From assembly GCF_000708205.1 (NCBI RefSeq), contig NW_014575554.1, positions 310,001 through 374,000 of the forward strand: a DNA stretch of 64,000 nt, given 5' to 3'. Within the stretch, counting starts at the first letter, position 1. Each line of letters starts with the position of its first letter. Both the position numbers and the translations under genes were made by a program. Below, one piece after another: positions 32,569 through 42,713 of this stretch. The DNA is from Mixia osmundae IAM 14324. Its lineage: Eukaryota > Basidiomycota > Mixiomycetes > Mixiales > Mixiaceae. Under the pieces are notes generated by a model. The model saw only the letters and a list, made by a program, of their open reading frames with translations. It had not been told where the DNA came from and did not search any database.

Positions 32569-35298
32569 ATGGGCGATACTCTCAAGGATGCGCCCGAATT
32601 CTTCGAGGTCTGCCGGTTGATCCGCTTTCTAGCAGCTTGGCTGACCTTGTGGCATCCCTGTCTCGCGCTTCGACCCTCCCGTGTGCCATTGTCGAGCTCA
32701 GCACGACGTCGGCTCCTCGCTCATCTCTCGGACAGAGCAACTAGGTCAGTAGAGCTTGTTGCGCCAGGGCAGGCTGCTGAAGCAAGCATCTACAAGGCAC
32801 CTTTCGGGAGCTGGGCCCGCCTGATCTCTGTCACGTCGTCAAAACTACTGGCCGCTCAGGCAGCAAAGATGTACGGATGCAAGAGGCAATGCGCTCGCTG
32901 TAGCTTACAGCACTTGCTCTTCGACACAGCTTGGATCATTCCATTACGTATCTGGTGTTACCGCGACTTCGTCAGCCTCGCTAGCAGCGTATCTCAATGT
33001 GCGCTCAGCTTGCTCCCGTCAATGCTACAGCTGACACGAGCTACAGTCACTCACCTACACCATCGATGGCGTTCCATCTTGGCTGGGTGGAAAGTCTCGT
33101 AGCGACTGGAAGATCAAAACGGGCTGCTACTGGTATCTCTGCGTTCGCACAGCGGATCGTCAACGCTGAGCGTTATGCAGCTGCTTCAATGCCTTTTCTC
33201 GCGTCGACGTGAGAGTGGAGGTCAAGATACCCGGCGGCGTAGATGCTTACGTTATCGACTTGCGAGGCGAGAGGCAGGCTGCTTCATCTGAGCAAAGCAG
33301 CAAGCAAGCTTACCAGCAGCTGCAGGCACGATCCAACGCCGCAGATTTGGACAGAAGTTTATCTCTCCTCAATTCTTCGCGCCATCCTCTACGCTGATGA
33401 TCCGGCGTACCGGCTTGCGGGATACAAGAAACTCGATCCCATACGCGACATCGAAGACGAGCATCGTTTCGTCGCTGCAGCCGAGCAATGCTTCTCTCAA
33501 GGCTGGCTACTAGGCAGCGATCCCGAGATACAAGTCGCAACATCTACGAGCAATCACCTTACTTCTGCCATCATGAAGTACTTTGGCGACTCTTATAGAT
33601 GGGAGCCAGCCATTAACTTGTTCGAAAAGCTGGTCGTGCGCGATGGCGAGGTAGCCAGCCTGCTCGCAAAGGCATATATCTCAATGGGTGTGTCTGTCAG
33701 CTTCTAAATGCACGGGCGCCAACTGATGCTGTTGCAATCGGTCAGACGAAGAAATCAAGGGCATTCAGGTCTTACACCGCGCACTGCAAGACCACCCCCA
33801 ATCATACCCACTCCTCCATGTACAGACCGACTTTTTGCGCTCAAAGGTAAAGTTCTGCCATTCGCATGAGGCAACGCGCTGATACTTTGCAGGGCGAGCA
33901 TGCCTGGGCGCTCAGGCTGGCCACAAAGGCTGTCAACTGCGCCCCGTCGGAATACGTGACGTGGGCCAAATTGACAGACGTCCACATGGATCTCAAGCAG
34001 TGGAAGGAGGCTCTCCTTACGCTCAATTCCTGTCCTATGTTTACCTACAACGACCGAGATCTGCATCGCATGGGCACGCCTGCGCGGACACATTTGCCGA
34101 TAAAGCAGTTCATTGCAGATTCCGACATACTTGACGACGATGACGACAACAACGAGGCTGACATTGCTCTGTTACGATTACCAGCGCCTTCGCTCAAGGG
34201 AACCTTCGCGCACGCCTACGCGCTGCTGTCTCGACTAGTCAGCGTGATCGGGTGGGACGAATTGCTCAAGTGCAGGAGCGAAGTCTTCGTCATGGAAGCC
34301 GAGTACGCCGAGCATAGAGCACAGCAGACCGGCCCCAGGCGGGGTAGCGCAGCCCTGCTGAATGGATCGACTGCGGACAGCATTGCAGGTAGCGAAGAAG
34401 CCGATGATGATGCGTCGACCCATGGACTCAAAATGAGCGATACAGCCGATACGTCACTCGCAGCGCCAGACATACCCGACATCAGCGTATCATCAGATCT
34501 CGAAGATCATTCTGTCGACGCTGTCCGGAAAGGTTCCGCTGGCGAGCTGTCAGGTCAGGCAGATGGCATCACGCCACCTGTACAGGCGGTGCACGATGAC
34601 AAAACGGACAGATCGGACGCCGCTGACACCTTTGCGCAAGATGCTTCGCCTATTGCCGGGTCCTCCTTCCAGAACAAACGACTATGCGAGCGATGGCTTG
34701 ACAACCTCTTCATGGTACTCTATGAAGATCTGAGAGGTGCGGCGTGCTTGAAACAACGTACTTACATGCTCATGACTTTTCGTGACGCAGTCTATACGAT
34801 CTGGAGAGCAGAGCTAGCTCACTTCAAGGCTCAACAGCTAACGTATCGCAAGACCGGTACCGAATGGGAAATCCTTGGCGAACTCGCGCAAAGACTGCAC
34901 CACAAGGAAGAAGCGAAAGAGGCCTACGAGCGCGCGACTCAGCACAAGTTCAGCGCGAAAGCATGGACAAAGTTGCTCGAGTTCTACGCGGATGAGCGTG
35001 ATGTGCCGAGATCTCTGGCAGCTGTGGTACGCCTGGCGACATATCAGCATCGCTGGTACATGGAGATGTCGGCAAGTCTCTCTCTCTTTTGACGAGTCTG
35101 CGATATTGCAAGCTGACTAGTATCGTGCAGTATCCTACGACGGTGGCGCAGCAGCTGATCAAACTGATCAGATCAGAGGGCGTGTCGAAACTGAGCTACT
35201 CGCTCGTGTCGATGAACCTACAACCCCAGATCCTGGCGCTCTGTCAAGGCTACTTCCGCTATGCTTCGACGTTCCGCGTAGAAGGTCACGACTACTAA
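32569..35298 (+). CDS. ChAPs family (Bud7/Bch1/Chs6) exomer subunit
   Basis: A many-exon gene. Recognisable blocks: GTFRELGPPDLCHVVK, LGSFHYVSGVTATSSASLAAYLN, DWKIKTGCYCFNAFSRVDVRVEVKIPGGVDAYVIDL, WTEVYLSSILRAILYADDPAYRLAGYKKLDP, a TPR-like middle ending ALLTLNSCPMFTYNDRDLHRM.TPARTHLP, and the C-terminal SYSLVSMNLQPQILALCQGYFRYASTFRVEG. These are diagnostic of ChAPs, which with Chs5 and Arf1 form exomer and carry selected cargo (chitin synthase III in yeast) from the trans-Golgi to the surface. Introns: 32871-32929, 32999-33046, 33133-33180, 33274-33325 (GC donor), 33688-33745, 33847-33892, 35072-35130 (GC donor). Exons before about 32790 are unresolved, so the start at 32569 is tentative. 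An acidic insert lies near residues 400-500. Confidence 0.88.
33274..33325 (+). other. GC-AG intron in the ChAPs gene
   Basis: The donor is AG|GCAGGC. There is no GT dinucleotide from 33253 to about 33354, yet a frame shift must be spliced between the conserved VIDLRGER and WTEVYLSSILRAIL. The 52-nt GC-AG intron restores frame exactly. Confidence 0.85.
35072..35130 (+). other. GC-AG intron in the ChAPs gene
   Basis: The donor TCG|GCAAGT and acceptor GTGCAG join RWYMEMS to YPTTVAQQL, matching the family's RWY.E..YP block. The nearby GT sites are out of phase or follow a stop codon. Confidence 0.85.
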
Positions 35299-35432
35299 TG
35301 ATCAATCATGAATGCATCCTTGAGATCGATCTCGCCAGTCGCCTGAATGAGTGACGCGTCCGTCCTCTGCGTGCCTCTTTCGAATTCTCATCAACCCTCG
35401 AAGGCGCTGTGGTAGGCTTTGCAAGTCAGTGC

Positions 35433-38400
35433 ATGCTTCGACTGGTCAACAGGAGACTAGGCATAGCCAAGCGATCGCCTCTGCAGACGTACAGACCCGC
35501 ACGAGGGCCCAGACGATCGATGGCAACTGCATTGTCCTACGATGCTCCCAAGACGCTAGGCAACTTTGATCTCACCAATGGGCCTCTCGATCTTCGGCAA
35601 GAGCTTGGTAGGGACATCAAGCTATCCAAATGGGTCTCTCGCAAGTCTGGCCTGCGAGTCGTTCACGTCGATGTCGAAGGGCCACTCGTACAAGGCTACC
35701 TGACAGTGGCGACAGAGATCCACGACGATAGCGGCTGCCCCCACACCCTCGAGCATCTCGTCTTCATGGGCAGCGAACGCTTTCCCTACAAAGGCATCCT
35801 CGACAGTCTCGCCAATCGCTCGAATGGCAATGGCACGAACGCATGGACCGACACGACTCATACTGCTTATACTGCTAGTACAGCAGGTAGCGATGGCTTC
35901 TTGCGGCTACTGCCGATCTATCTTGATCATGTGCTTTACCCGACGCTCACTGATAGCGGCTTCACGACCGAAGTCTATCATCTCAACGGAAAGGGTGAAG
36001 ATGCGGGCGTGGTGTACAGTGAGATGCAAGGCAGAGAGAACGGCAGTGGCGACCTCATGTCACTCAAGTGTGTACAACAGGTCATGTTGCCCGCAGACAA
36101 CACTGACTGCTGAGCAGGCTACAACGGGCACTGTATCCCAAGGGCTCAGGCTATCGCAGCGAAACTGGCGGGCTGATGGAGGCTCTGCGCATACTGACTA
36201 TAGATCAAAGTGAATATCGTGCTCGCTTCTTGTAGCGTGCATAGCTGACGCGATTATCATCAGTCCGCGATTACCACCACTCGTACTATGTACCGCATAA
36301 TCTCGTGCTCATCATCACCGGCAAAGTTGCGCCCACCGAATTGCTGCAGACTCTTCAAGACACCATCGAGCCAAGCATAGAGAAGCACGGACAAGCCCAG
36401 GGCGTGAGACCGCCGGGATTCAAGCGGCCCTGGCTTGAGACGACTTCGAAGGGCGGCGCAGTCCTAGACAGCACACGGTCTGAAGAAATCTCGTTCCCCG
36501 AGCAGGACGAGTCAAGCGGCGAGGTCCTGCTCAGCTGGCTCGGTCCACCTCGTGATGACTTCTTGTCAGAAAAGGCGCTCGATATCCTCAGCACATATCT
36601 GTCTGACTCACCCGTCTCGCCCATCTACCGCGATTTGGTTGAGATCGAAGAGCCACTCGCCACGGATCTTGGCTTCTACGTCTCGGACCAGGAGAAGCAT
36701 GTGCTCAATGTTTACGCGACGTCAGTGCCGACAGAGAAGCTGAACACCGTCAAGGACAAGGTCATCGAGGTCTTCCGTAGAGTCGTAGAGTCAGGCATCG
36801 ATATGGAGCGAATGGCCATGCTTCTCAAGCGCGACCGCATCAAGATCCTGAGCAGTCTCGAGAAAGACGCAAGCGAGATCTTTGCATCCAGCGTCATATC
36901 CGACTTCATGTTTGGCTCAATGAACGGCAAAGATCTAGAGCGATCGCTTAAAGAGCGCGAACGCTTCGAGACGCTACAGACTTGGTCGGCGGAGCAGTGG
37001 GCTGAATTACTGCAAAACTATTATATCGACGGAGCGTGCTTGTCAATCGTTGGCAAACCGTCTGCTACGCTTGCCGAGAAGCTCGAGAAAGAGACCTCAG
37101 CACGACTGGAAGAGACCAGGGCAAAGTATGGCGAAAAGGGTCTAGCAGAGCTAGCAGAGAAGCTAGAAGCGGCGCAGAAGGAAAATGACAAAGAGATTCC
37201 CAAGGAGATCTTATCAGACTACAAGATCCCTGATGTCAAGTCCATACGATGGATAGACGTCCAGACTGCACGAGCTAGTGGTCTCTCGCCGCCGCTTGGA
37301 TCTGCTGCTCGCAATGTGCAGGACTATATCGAACGGGACAATGTCAAGCTACCCTACTTCGTTCAGTACGATCACGTCGACAGCAACTTTGTTGAGATCA
37401 ACGTTGGCCTGTTCCCTACTCATATACCTGCGCATCTTCGCTCTCTTGCGCCGATCTACCTCAGCTCGTTCTTCTCGCTGCCGGTGACCAGGGAAGATGG
37501 CACGAAGCTCAGCTTCGAGGACGTCGTCAAAGAACTCGATCGTGAGACAGTCTCGTATGACATCTCGCTCGGCACTTCAATGTCAGAGATCTTTGAGCTC
37601 ACTATCAAAGCCGAGCGTTCCAAATACGCTACCGTGATCGCGTGGATCAATGACTTGCTCTTCGGCAGTGACTTTGACATCAATCGGTGCGCGCCTTGAC
37701 TGCACACTGGCATGCTAAGCTGACTTTTGGGGAGCAGACTCAAGATCACGGCATCCAAATTATTGCAGAGCTTGCCATCAGAAAAGCGTGACGGCGAGAC
37801 CATCGTGTCTGCCTTGTACCTCAGAGCGACATCTGACGCTGACAAGTCAACGCGACGCACGCTGAACGTGCTCGACCGATCAGAATCGATCTCAACATTG
37901 CTCAAGCGACTCCATGACGAGCCTGAGAAGGTGCAAGCTGATCTTGACGAGTTCCGTACAGCACTCACAGCACCCGGCTCCATGCGCATTGGTGTATCTG
38001 GCAACATCCTAGGCATAGAGAAGCCAGCCGCGGCTTGGACTGAACACTTTGCTCAATTTTCGGCTCAAGACCAAGAACCATCGAAGCAAGCGAGAACGGT
38101 GAACGGCGGCTCCCCCCGCTCCAGTCAGGTCGCTGCCCTTGATCCCGTCTTGTCGGGTCGCGACGTGCTCAGCAAGCTCGGCCGGCAGCCTGCAAAGAAG
38201 GCATTCCTGATGAGCATGCCATCCATCGAGAGCAGCTTCGCATGGCACGCAGCAAAGGCGCCGACCGATCTCAACCATCCAGATATTCCCGCTTTGCGCG
38301 TCGCCTGCGCGATCCTCAACGCCATGGAGAGCTACCTCTGGAAGTTCATCAGGGGTGCCGGGCTGGCCTATGGCGCATCGATTCGACTCGACGTCGAGCG

Positions 38401-38887
38401 TGGCTTCGTCATCTTCCGAGTCTACAAAAGTCCAGACAGCAGCAAGGCCTACCTAGAAGCAAAGCGCGTGATGAGCAAGCTTGTCAAGGGCGAAATCGAG
38501 CTGGACGAGCTCACACTGGAATCGGCAAAGAGTAGCATGGCCTACTCTGTTGCTAGTCGCGAGTCGAGCGTGTCCGATGCTGCAGCTGTGTCGTTCATCA
38601 ATCAAGCGCTAAGAGGTCTACCGCAAGATCAAGAACGCGAGCTGCTCAGACGTGCAGGCGAAGTGACCGTGAAGCAGACCCTAGCTGCACTTGACAAGTA
38701 CATCCTGCCAATCTTCAACGCGGACAGCTCCATTGCTGCCATTGCATCAGCCAAGTCAAAAGCAGACGATATTGCTACTGCCCTCGAGAAGGAAGGCTTC
38801 TCTGTCGAGCGCACAACGCTCGAGCTATCTGCAGCCGAGGAAGACGGCTCATCTGGATCCGACTCCGGCTCAGAAAGCAGCGCATAA
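35433..38887 (+). CDS. M16-family zinc metallopeptidase (Sdd3/C05D11.1-like)
   Basis: Four exons (35433-36067, 36118-36209, 36264-37686, 37738-38887) give 1099 residues. The inverted zinc motif HXXEH is intact (His104-Thr-Leu-Glu107-His108 in CPHTLEHLVFMG), with the probable third ligand Glu197 in VVYSEMQGREN. Size and architecture (two tandem M16 halves; SETGGLMEALR and RDYHHSYYVPHNLVLIITG) fit the fungal one-chain M16C-like group of unknown substrate rather than mitochondrial processing peptidase. The first 30 residues (MLRLVNRRLGIAKRS to GPRRSM) are Arg-rich without acidic residues and could target mitochondria. A second ATG at 35520 (MATALSYDAPK) would give a cytosolic form. The acidic Ser tail ends at 38887, 64 bp before the convergent oxidoreductase. 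Confidence 0.9.
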
Positions 38888-38951
38888 ATGTGTTGTTGTC
38901 ATGCATAGAGTGTTCAAGCTTATTCTGCTTCTGCTTCTTCTGCGTGTTCAT

Positions 38952-40022
38952 TTACTCGGTCTTTATTACAATCTTGCCGAATGCTCCCTTTGCCAGATGC
39001 TGGTAGGCTTTTACGACATCGCCGAATGCGTAGACTTGATCAATGATTGGCTTGACATTGTGCGCGACCATGATACGTTCGTTGAGCTGCTCGAACATTT
39101 GAACCGAGCCGACCATGATGCCACGAACATTGGCCGAGCTGAACAAGATTGTGATTGGAATATTGTCCTTTGAGTCCTTGGGCGGCGGCCCGCCGAGAGC
39201 ACCGATACAGAAGACGCCACCATTCGGCTTGATGCTCTTCAAAGACTGCATGAATGTGCCTGGGCCGCCCACTTCGAGCACTTTGTCCACCCCAATGCCA
39301 TTGGTGAGCTCTCTGACCTTTGTGCTCCACTCTGGCGTCGTGCTGTAATTGATCGTCTCCCACGCGCCTAGCTTCTTGGCGCGAGCAAGCTTCTCGTCGG
39401 AAGAAGAGGTGATGATGACTTTGGCACCTGCAGCGACGGCTTGCTGGAGTGCGTGAATGCTGACACCGCCCGTGCCGAGGAGCAAGACTGTCTGACCGGC
39501 TCTGATGGGCTCATTGAAGCCGAAGAGAGCTTGATAGGCTGTCAAGGCGGCACACGGCAGAGTAGCACCTTCCTCGTAGGACAAGTGGGGTGGCATGTGT
39601 ACGAGGCCTTTGGCTTCAAAGCAACGGTACTGAGTCAGCGTACCGTCGACTGGGCCGCCCAACGTCGTCGCCCAATACTCTGCCTTCATATCGCCAGACT
39701 GCCACTCGCCCGTAAAGGTAGTCAGTACCTTGTCGCCTACTTTGAGCGTAGTGACATCTTCTCCGACAGCGATGACATCTCCTGCTCCGTCACACAGGGG
39801 AATGGGTCCGCCGTTCTTGGATTCGATGGGCGGTGGGTAGTGTCCCTTGAGGATCATCTGATCCCTGTAGTTGAGAGAAGTTGCCCTGATGTGGACTAGA
39901 ACTTGACCACGCTTCGGGGCAGAGACGGGCTCTTCGACCTGGAACAGGCTAGTCTCTGCATTTTGCCCGCCGGCTTTGATTCGCCATGCCTTGCTGGTCG
40001 CTGGCAAGTTTCCTCCTGACAT
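38952..40022 (-). CDS. Zinc-independent MDR oxidoreductase (quinone reductase-like)
   Basis: Intronless, 356 residues from the ATG at 40022. Medium-chain dehydrogenase/reductase: GroES-like N-half with RATSLNYRDQMILKGHYPP and IPLCDGAGDVIAVGEDV, then a Rossmann fold with the glycine motif LLLGTGGVSIHALQ and a basic-pocket region ITSSSDEKLARAKKLGA. The Cys and His ligands of zinc alcohol dehydrogenases are absent, and SLNYRD is typical of the NADPH-quinone-reductase-like branch found in many fungi. Substrate unknown; NADP(H) use is inferred. The start faces the gene-poor stretch to its right. Confidence 0.9.
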   Translation of the reverse strand: MSGGNLPATSKAWRIKAGGQNAETSLFQVEEPVSAPKRGQVLVHIRATSLNYRDQMILKGHYPPPIESKNGGPIPLCDGAGDVIAVGEDVTTLKVGDKVLTTFTGEWQSGDMKAEYWATTLGGPVDGTLTQYRCFEAKGLVHMPPHLSYEEGATLPCAALTAYQALFGFNEPIRAGQTVLLLGTGGVSIHALQQAVAAGAKVIITSSSDEKLARAKKLGAWETINYSTTPEWSTKVRELTNGIGVDKVLEVGGPGTFMQSLKSIKPNGGVFCIGALGGPPPKDSKDNIPITILFSSANVRGIMVGSVQMFEQLNERIMVAHNVKPIIDQVYAFGDVVKAYQHLAKGAFGKIVIKTE

Positions 40023-40108
40023 GTTGCTCAAGTCGAACCGAGCTCTGCTTCAATGTCCGAGGAAGATATCGCTTCCCCTTGCCACTCGCTTGCCGCATTG
40101 CTAAGCAT

Positions 40109-40140
40109 GCGTCAATTGTTTTCTGGCGTCAATTGTTTTC
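40109..40140. repeat. Spaced direct repeat, 15 bp
   Basis: The sequence GCGTCAATTGTTTTC occurs at 40109-40123 and again at 40126-40140, two bases apart, about 90 bp upstream of the oxidoreductase start. Each copy contains the palindrome CAATTG. It may be a paired binding site or a small tandem duplication. Confidence 0.8.
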
Positions 40141-41928
40141 GCCACAGGGGCGGGACCGGGCCGCGGAGTCCGGCGACGTCGGCCAAACCGCGATTGGCGC
40201 CTGACATTGATGGCATTTGACGCGACTAGTGTGGCCTACAAGTCTGCCAGCTCGACCGGACACATTGTTTATTGAAAGCCCATTGATATTGCGACTTATC
40301 TGATGGCCTAGAAGGTGGGCGAATGCGAGGATGTGCGGCGGAAGGCTCTCGAGAACTTCGGGTGCGCCTGTCGGACTCTTTGACCAGCCGCTGCCGATGT
40401 ACTGCTGAAGACATGATGGGCCATCCCTGAAGGTGCTTGCTGACTTCATTCGACAGTGTATCTGCATTCGCTCCCTAAATGCTAATAGCCTTTGCTTACG
40501 CCGTGGCACGCTCGCCAACACTGCGACGCAGCACACGAGCCATCGATGTCCGCCGCAGTTATGCACAGGGTCCGGTATCTCCTGGTACGAAATATCGCAA
40601 GCGAAATCAGCGAGATCAATGCGTGAGCTCATCAGGGCTGCATACACGCCCTCTAGAGGCCATGTCAATCGTAGCAAAGAAGCTGACCCAACTATGAGCG
40701 TGTACACGTCGGACGCAGGCCATTCAGCCGCTCAATGGATCAGAGCTCGCGCAAACTTGACCAGGCTGGCCGTCGGCACGGATCCGAATGGCTTCCGGGA
40801 CTCTAGTACGAGCATTCAGAGGGACAGCGTGGACCGATACCCATTGGGATCTCATGGAATTCGTCCGGCCGATAATTCAAAGCGGCATCCCTGAGAAGCT
40901 CACCGGATTGTCCGAATATAGGTCCACGCATGCACAAGGGCGACTAGCCGCCCAATGGGTGGATGCATGTCCCAAACTTGGCTCGAAAGATTCGAAATAT
41001 CGGCCCCCCAAACCGGGTTGTGCGAGGCATACCGTTGTCTTAGATAGTGTGAAGAGCTGGCCTGCAGTGACCTCGCTAGACCTCGCGTGTCCGAGTGTGA
41101 CTTTAGCGATGCTCGGGGAGCCCTGGTCAGTTCACTGGCTGGCCGGGCTCGGTCTGCTAGATACGAAGACTTTGACGGTGCTATGCAGCTCTTATCGATC
41201 ATGCGAGCACATAGTCAGACATTTACAGATATCAGTGTCTACGTAAGGGAAAAAAAGGAAGCGAAACCACCGCTCTAGGCCGCTCGCAAGATCGAGTTGT
41301 TATGCCTCTTCTCAGCGGCCTCCGAGCCGCCGAGAACATCAAATTGCTAGCCTCTGATTATAACATGCCGGCCTTCATCACACTATCGACGATCATGCCG
41401 GATTGGACCATCTCCGCCCCGCATGTGGATCTGCCAAAGTTGCCCACGCCTGCAAACGTCGGAGTATCCGCAGGATGCAGGAAGGCAGGCTTTTTTCAGG
41501 ACTCGATAACAGCGAATGGGCTGCTGACGACGAGCCGGGCGACGACCATCACGCAAGCGGAAGCGAGTTGAAGCATGTGCCACGTAATTATGACGACTTC
41601 GAATTCAAGCATCAGCTGCGCAGTTTCTGAGGGCACGAGAACTCGCGTTCCGCCAAATGGTGGATCGATATACTGCCGAGATCTTTCACCGCGGACGACA
41701 AGAACGTGACTCCCCCAAGAGGCTTTCGCAGCTAGTGGGTTTGATGGTGACCCTCGCAATGGATCTGGCCTGGAAATGCTATGATGCTTCGCGTTGATCC
41801 TGTACCGCAATATGTGCATTTCTTGAATTGAAGGTGTGATCAGACTCGGCTGGTTAATATCAATGGAATGTGGCAATAGGTTCAAGAGGTATGCAGGTCA
41901 AAAGTGGACCTGCGCAGAACCGTGAGGA

Positions 41929-41961
41929 GACGTGACACGTGATGCTCGACGTGACACGTGA
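41929..41961. promoter_or_regulatory. Twin CACGTG (E-box) elements before the PPC decarboxylase gene
   Basis: The 14-mer GACGTGACACGTGA occurs at 41929-41942 and 41948-41961, giving two CACGTG cores 19 bp apart (about two helical turns) and 46-66 bp before the ATG at 42007. In fungi CACGTG is bound by bHLH factors of the Cbf1/Pho4 class. Regulation of the coenzyme A gene by such a factor is inference. Confidence 0.6.
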
Positions 41962-42006
41962 CTGGCGTCAAAGCTGAATCAGCTGAACAGCGCTTCGGTG
42001 CTACAA

Positions 42007-42658
42007 ATGTTGCGTGTGCTGGTGGCTACGAGTGGTAGCGTGGCTTCCGTCAAGCTGCCGCTCATTGTCGAGGCTCTGAGAAAGCATTCGGACCGGCTGG
42101 AAGTCCAGGTCATTGCAACAGAGCATTCACTGCACTTTTACAACGCCGACAAGCTGCCATGTAGGGTCTGGAGAGATGCTGACGAATGGAAGGCAAGCTG
42201 AAGCCTGCGTGCATGCTCGCTATGCTCATAGATCCGAGCATGCAGGACTGGGACAAGATCTCTGACCCAATAGTGCATATCGAGCTCAGACGATGGGCTG
42301 ATCTCATCGTCGTCGCTCCCTGCTCTGCCAACACGCTCGCAAAGATAGCCAATGGCCTCTGCGATAATCTGCTGGTATGCAATTCGCAGGCGGATGAGAC
42401 CCGAGCTCATGATAGGAATAGACATCTCTCTTGCGCGCCGTCGACCCGAGCAAGACCAAAGTCATCCTCTGTCCGGCGATGAATACGCAGATGTGGCAGC
42501 ACCCGCTCACAGCGATCCAGCTCAGTATGGTCAAAGACGTTCTGGGCTATCAGATCATGGGTCCTGTCAGCAAGAACTTGGCTTGTGGCGATGATGGCAT
42601 GGGCGCAATGTCGTCATGGCAGGAGATCGTCGATGCTGTCGTCTCGGCCGCTGGCTGA
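42007..42658 (+). CDS. Phosphopantothenoylcysteine decarboxylase
   Basis: Three exons (42007-42192, 42246-42374, 42422-42658), 183 residues, the size of stand-alone eukaryotic PPCDC. This flavoprotein makes 4'-phosphopantetheine in coenzyme A synthesis. Visible: VLVATSGSVASVKLPLIV (FMN site), catalytic His in VHIELRRWAD, APCSANTLAKIANGLCDNLL, substrate-binding PAMNTQMWQHP, and catalytic Cys in ACGDDGMGAM. In baker's yeast the His and Cys are split among Hal3, Vhs3 and Cab3; here both sit in one short chain with no acidic Hal3-like extensions. The first intron (42193-42245) has the donor AAG|GCAAGC and joins DADEWK to DWDKISDPIVH, giving the same spacing as in the human enzyme. Confidence 0.92.
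42193..42245 (+). other. GC-AG intron in the PPC decarboxylase gene
   Basis: The donor is AAG|GCAAGC. Reading on without splicing hits a TGA after two codons. Splicing at GC gives DADEWK-DWDKISDPIVHIELRRWAD without gap or insertion relative to the human family member as I recall it. Confidence 0.85.
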
Positions 42659-42713
42659 GCGCACTGGAAACATCGTCTGCAGCGGTGAGGTACAACAACA
42701 CATTTCAATACAG

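Larger units (their letters stand above)
40023..42006. other. Gene-poor stretch of about 2 kb
   Basis: Six-frame reading gives only fragments of up to about 190 codons (for example 40129-40707 minus and 40788-41246 plus) with no family motif and no chain of phase-compatible exons I could build. It contains a spaced 15-bp direct repeat near its left end and two matched CACGTG sites near its right end. There is no tRNA cloverleaf, terminal inverted repeat or poly-A tail. It could be an unrecognised lineage-specific gene, a decayed gene or a long regulatory region. Confidence 0.5.

Noticed and set aside
40129-40707. 192-codon minus-strand frame in the gene-poor stretch
   Set aside because: No domain, no plausible start context and no splice partners; kept as unexplained sequence, not called a gene.
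40788-41246. 152-codon plus-strand frame
   Set aside because: Random-looking composition, no motif, and no phase-compatible neighbours.
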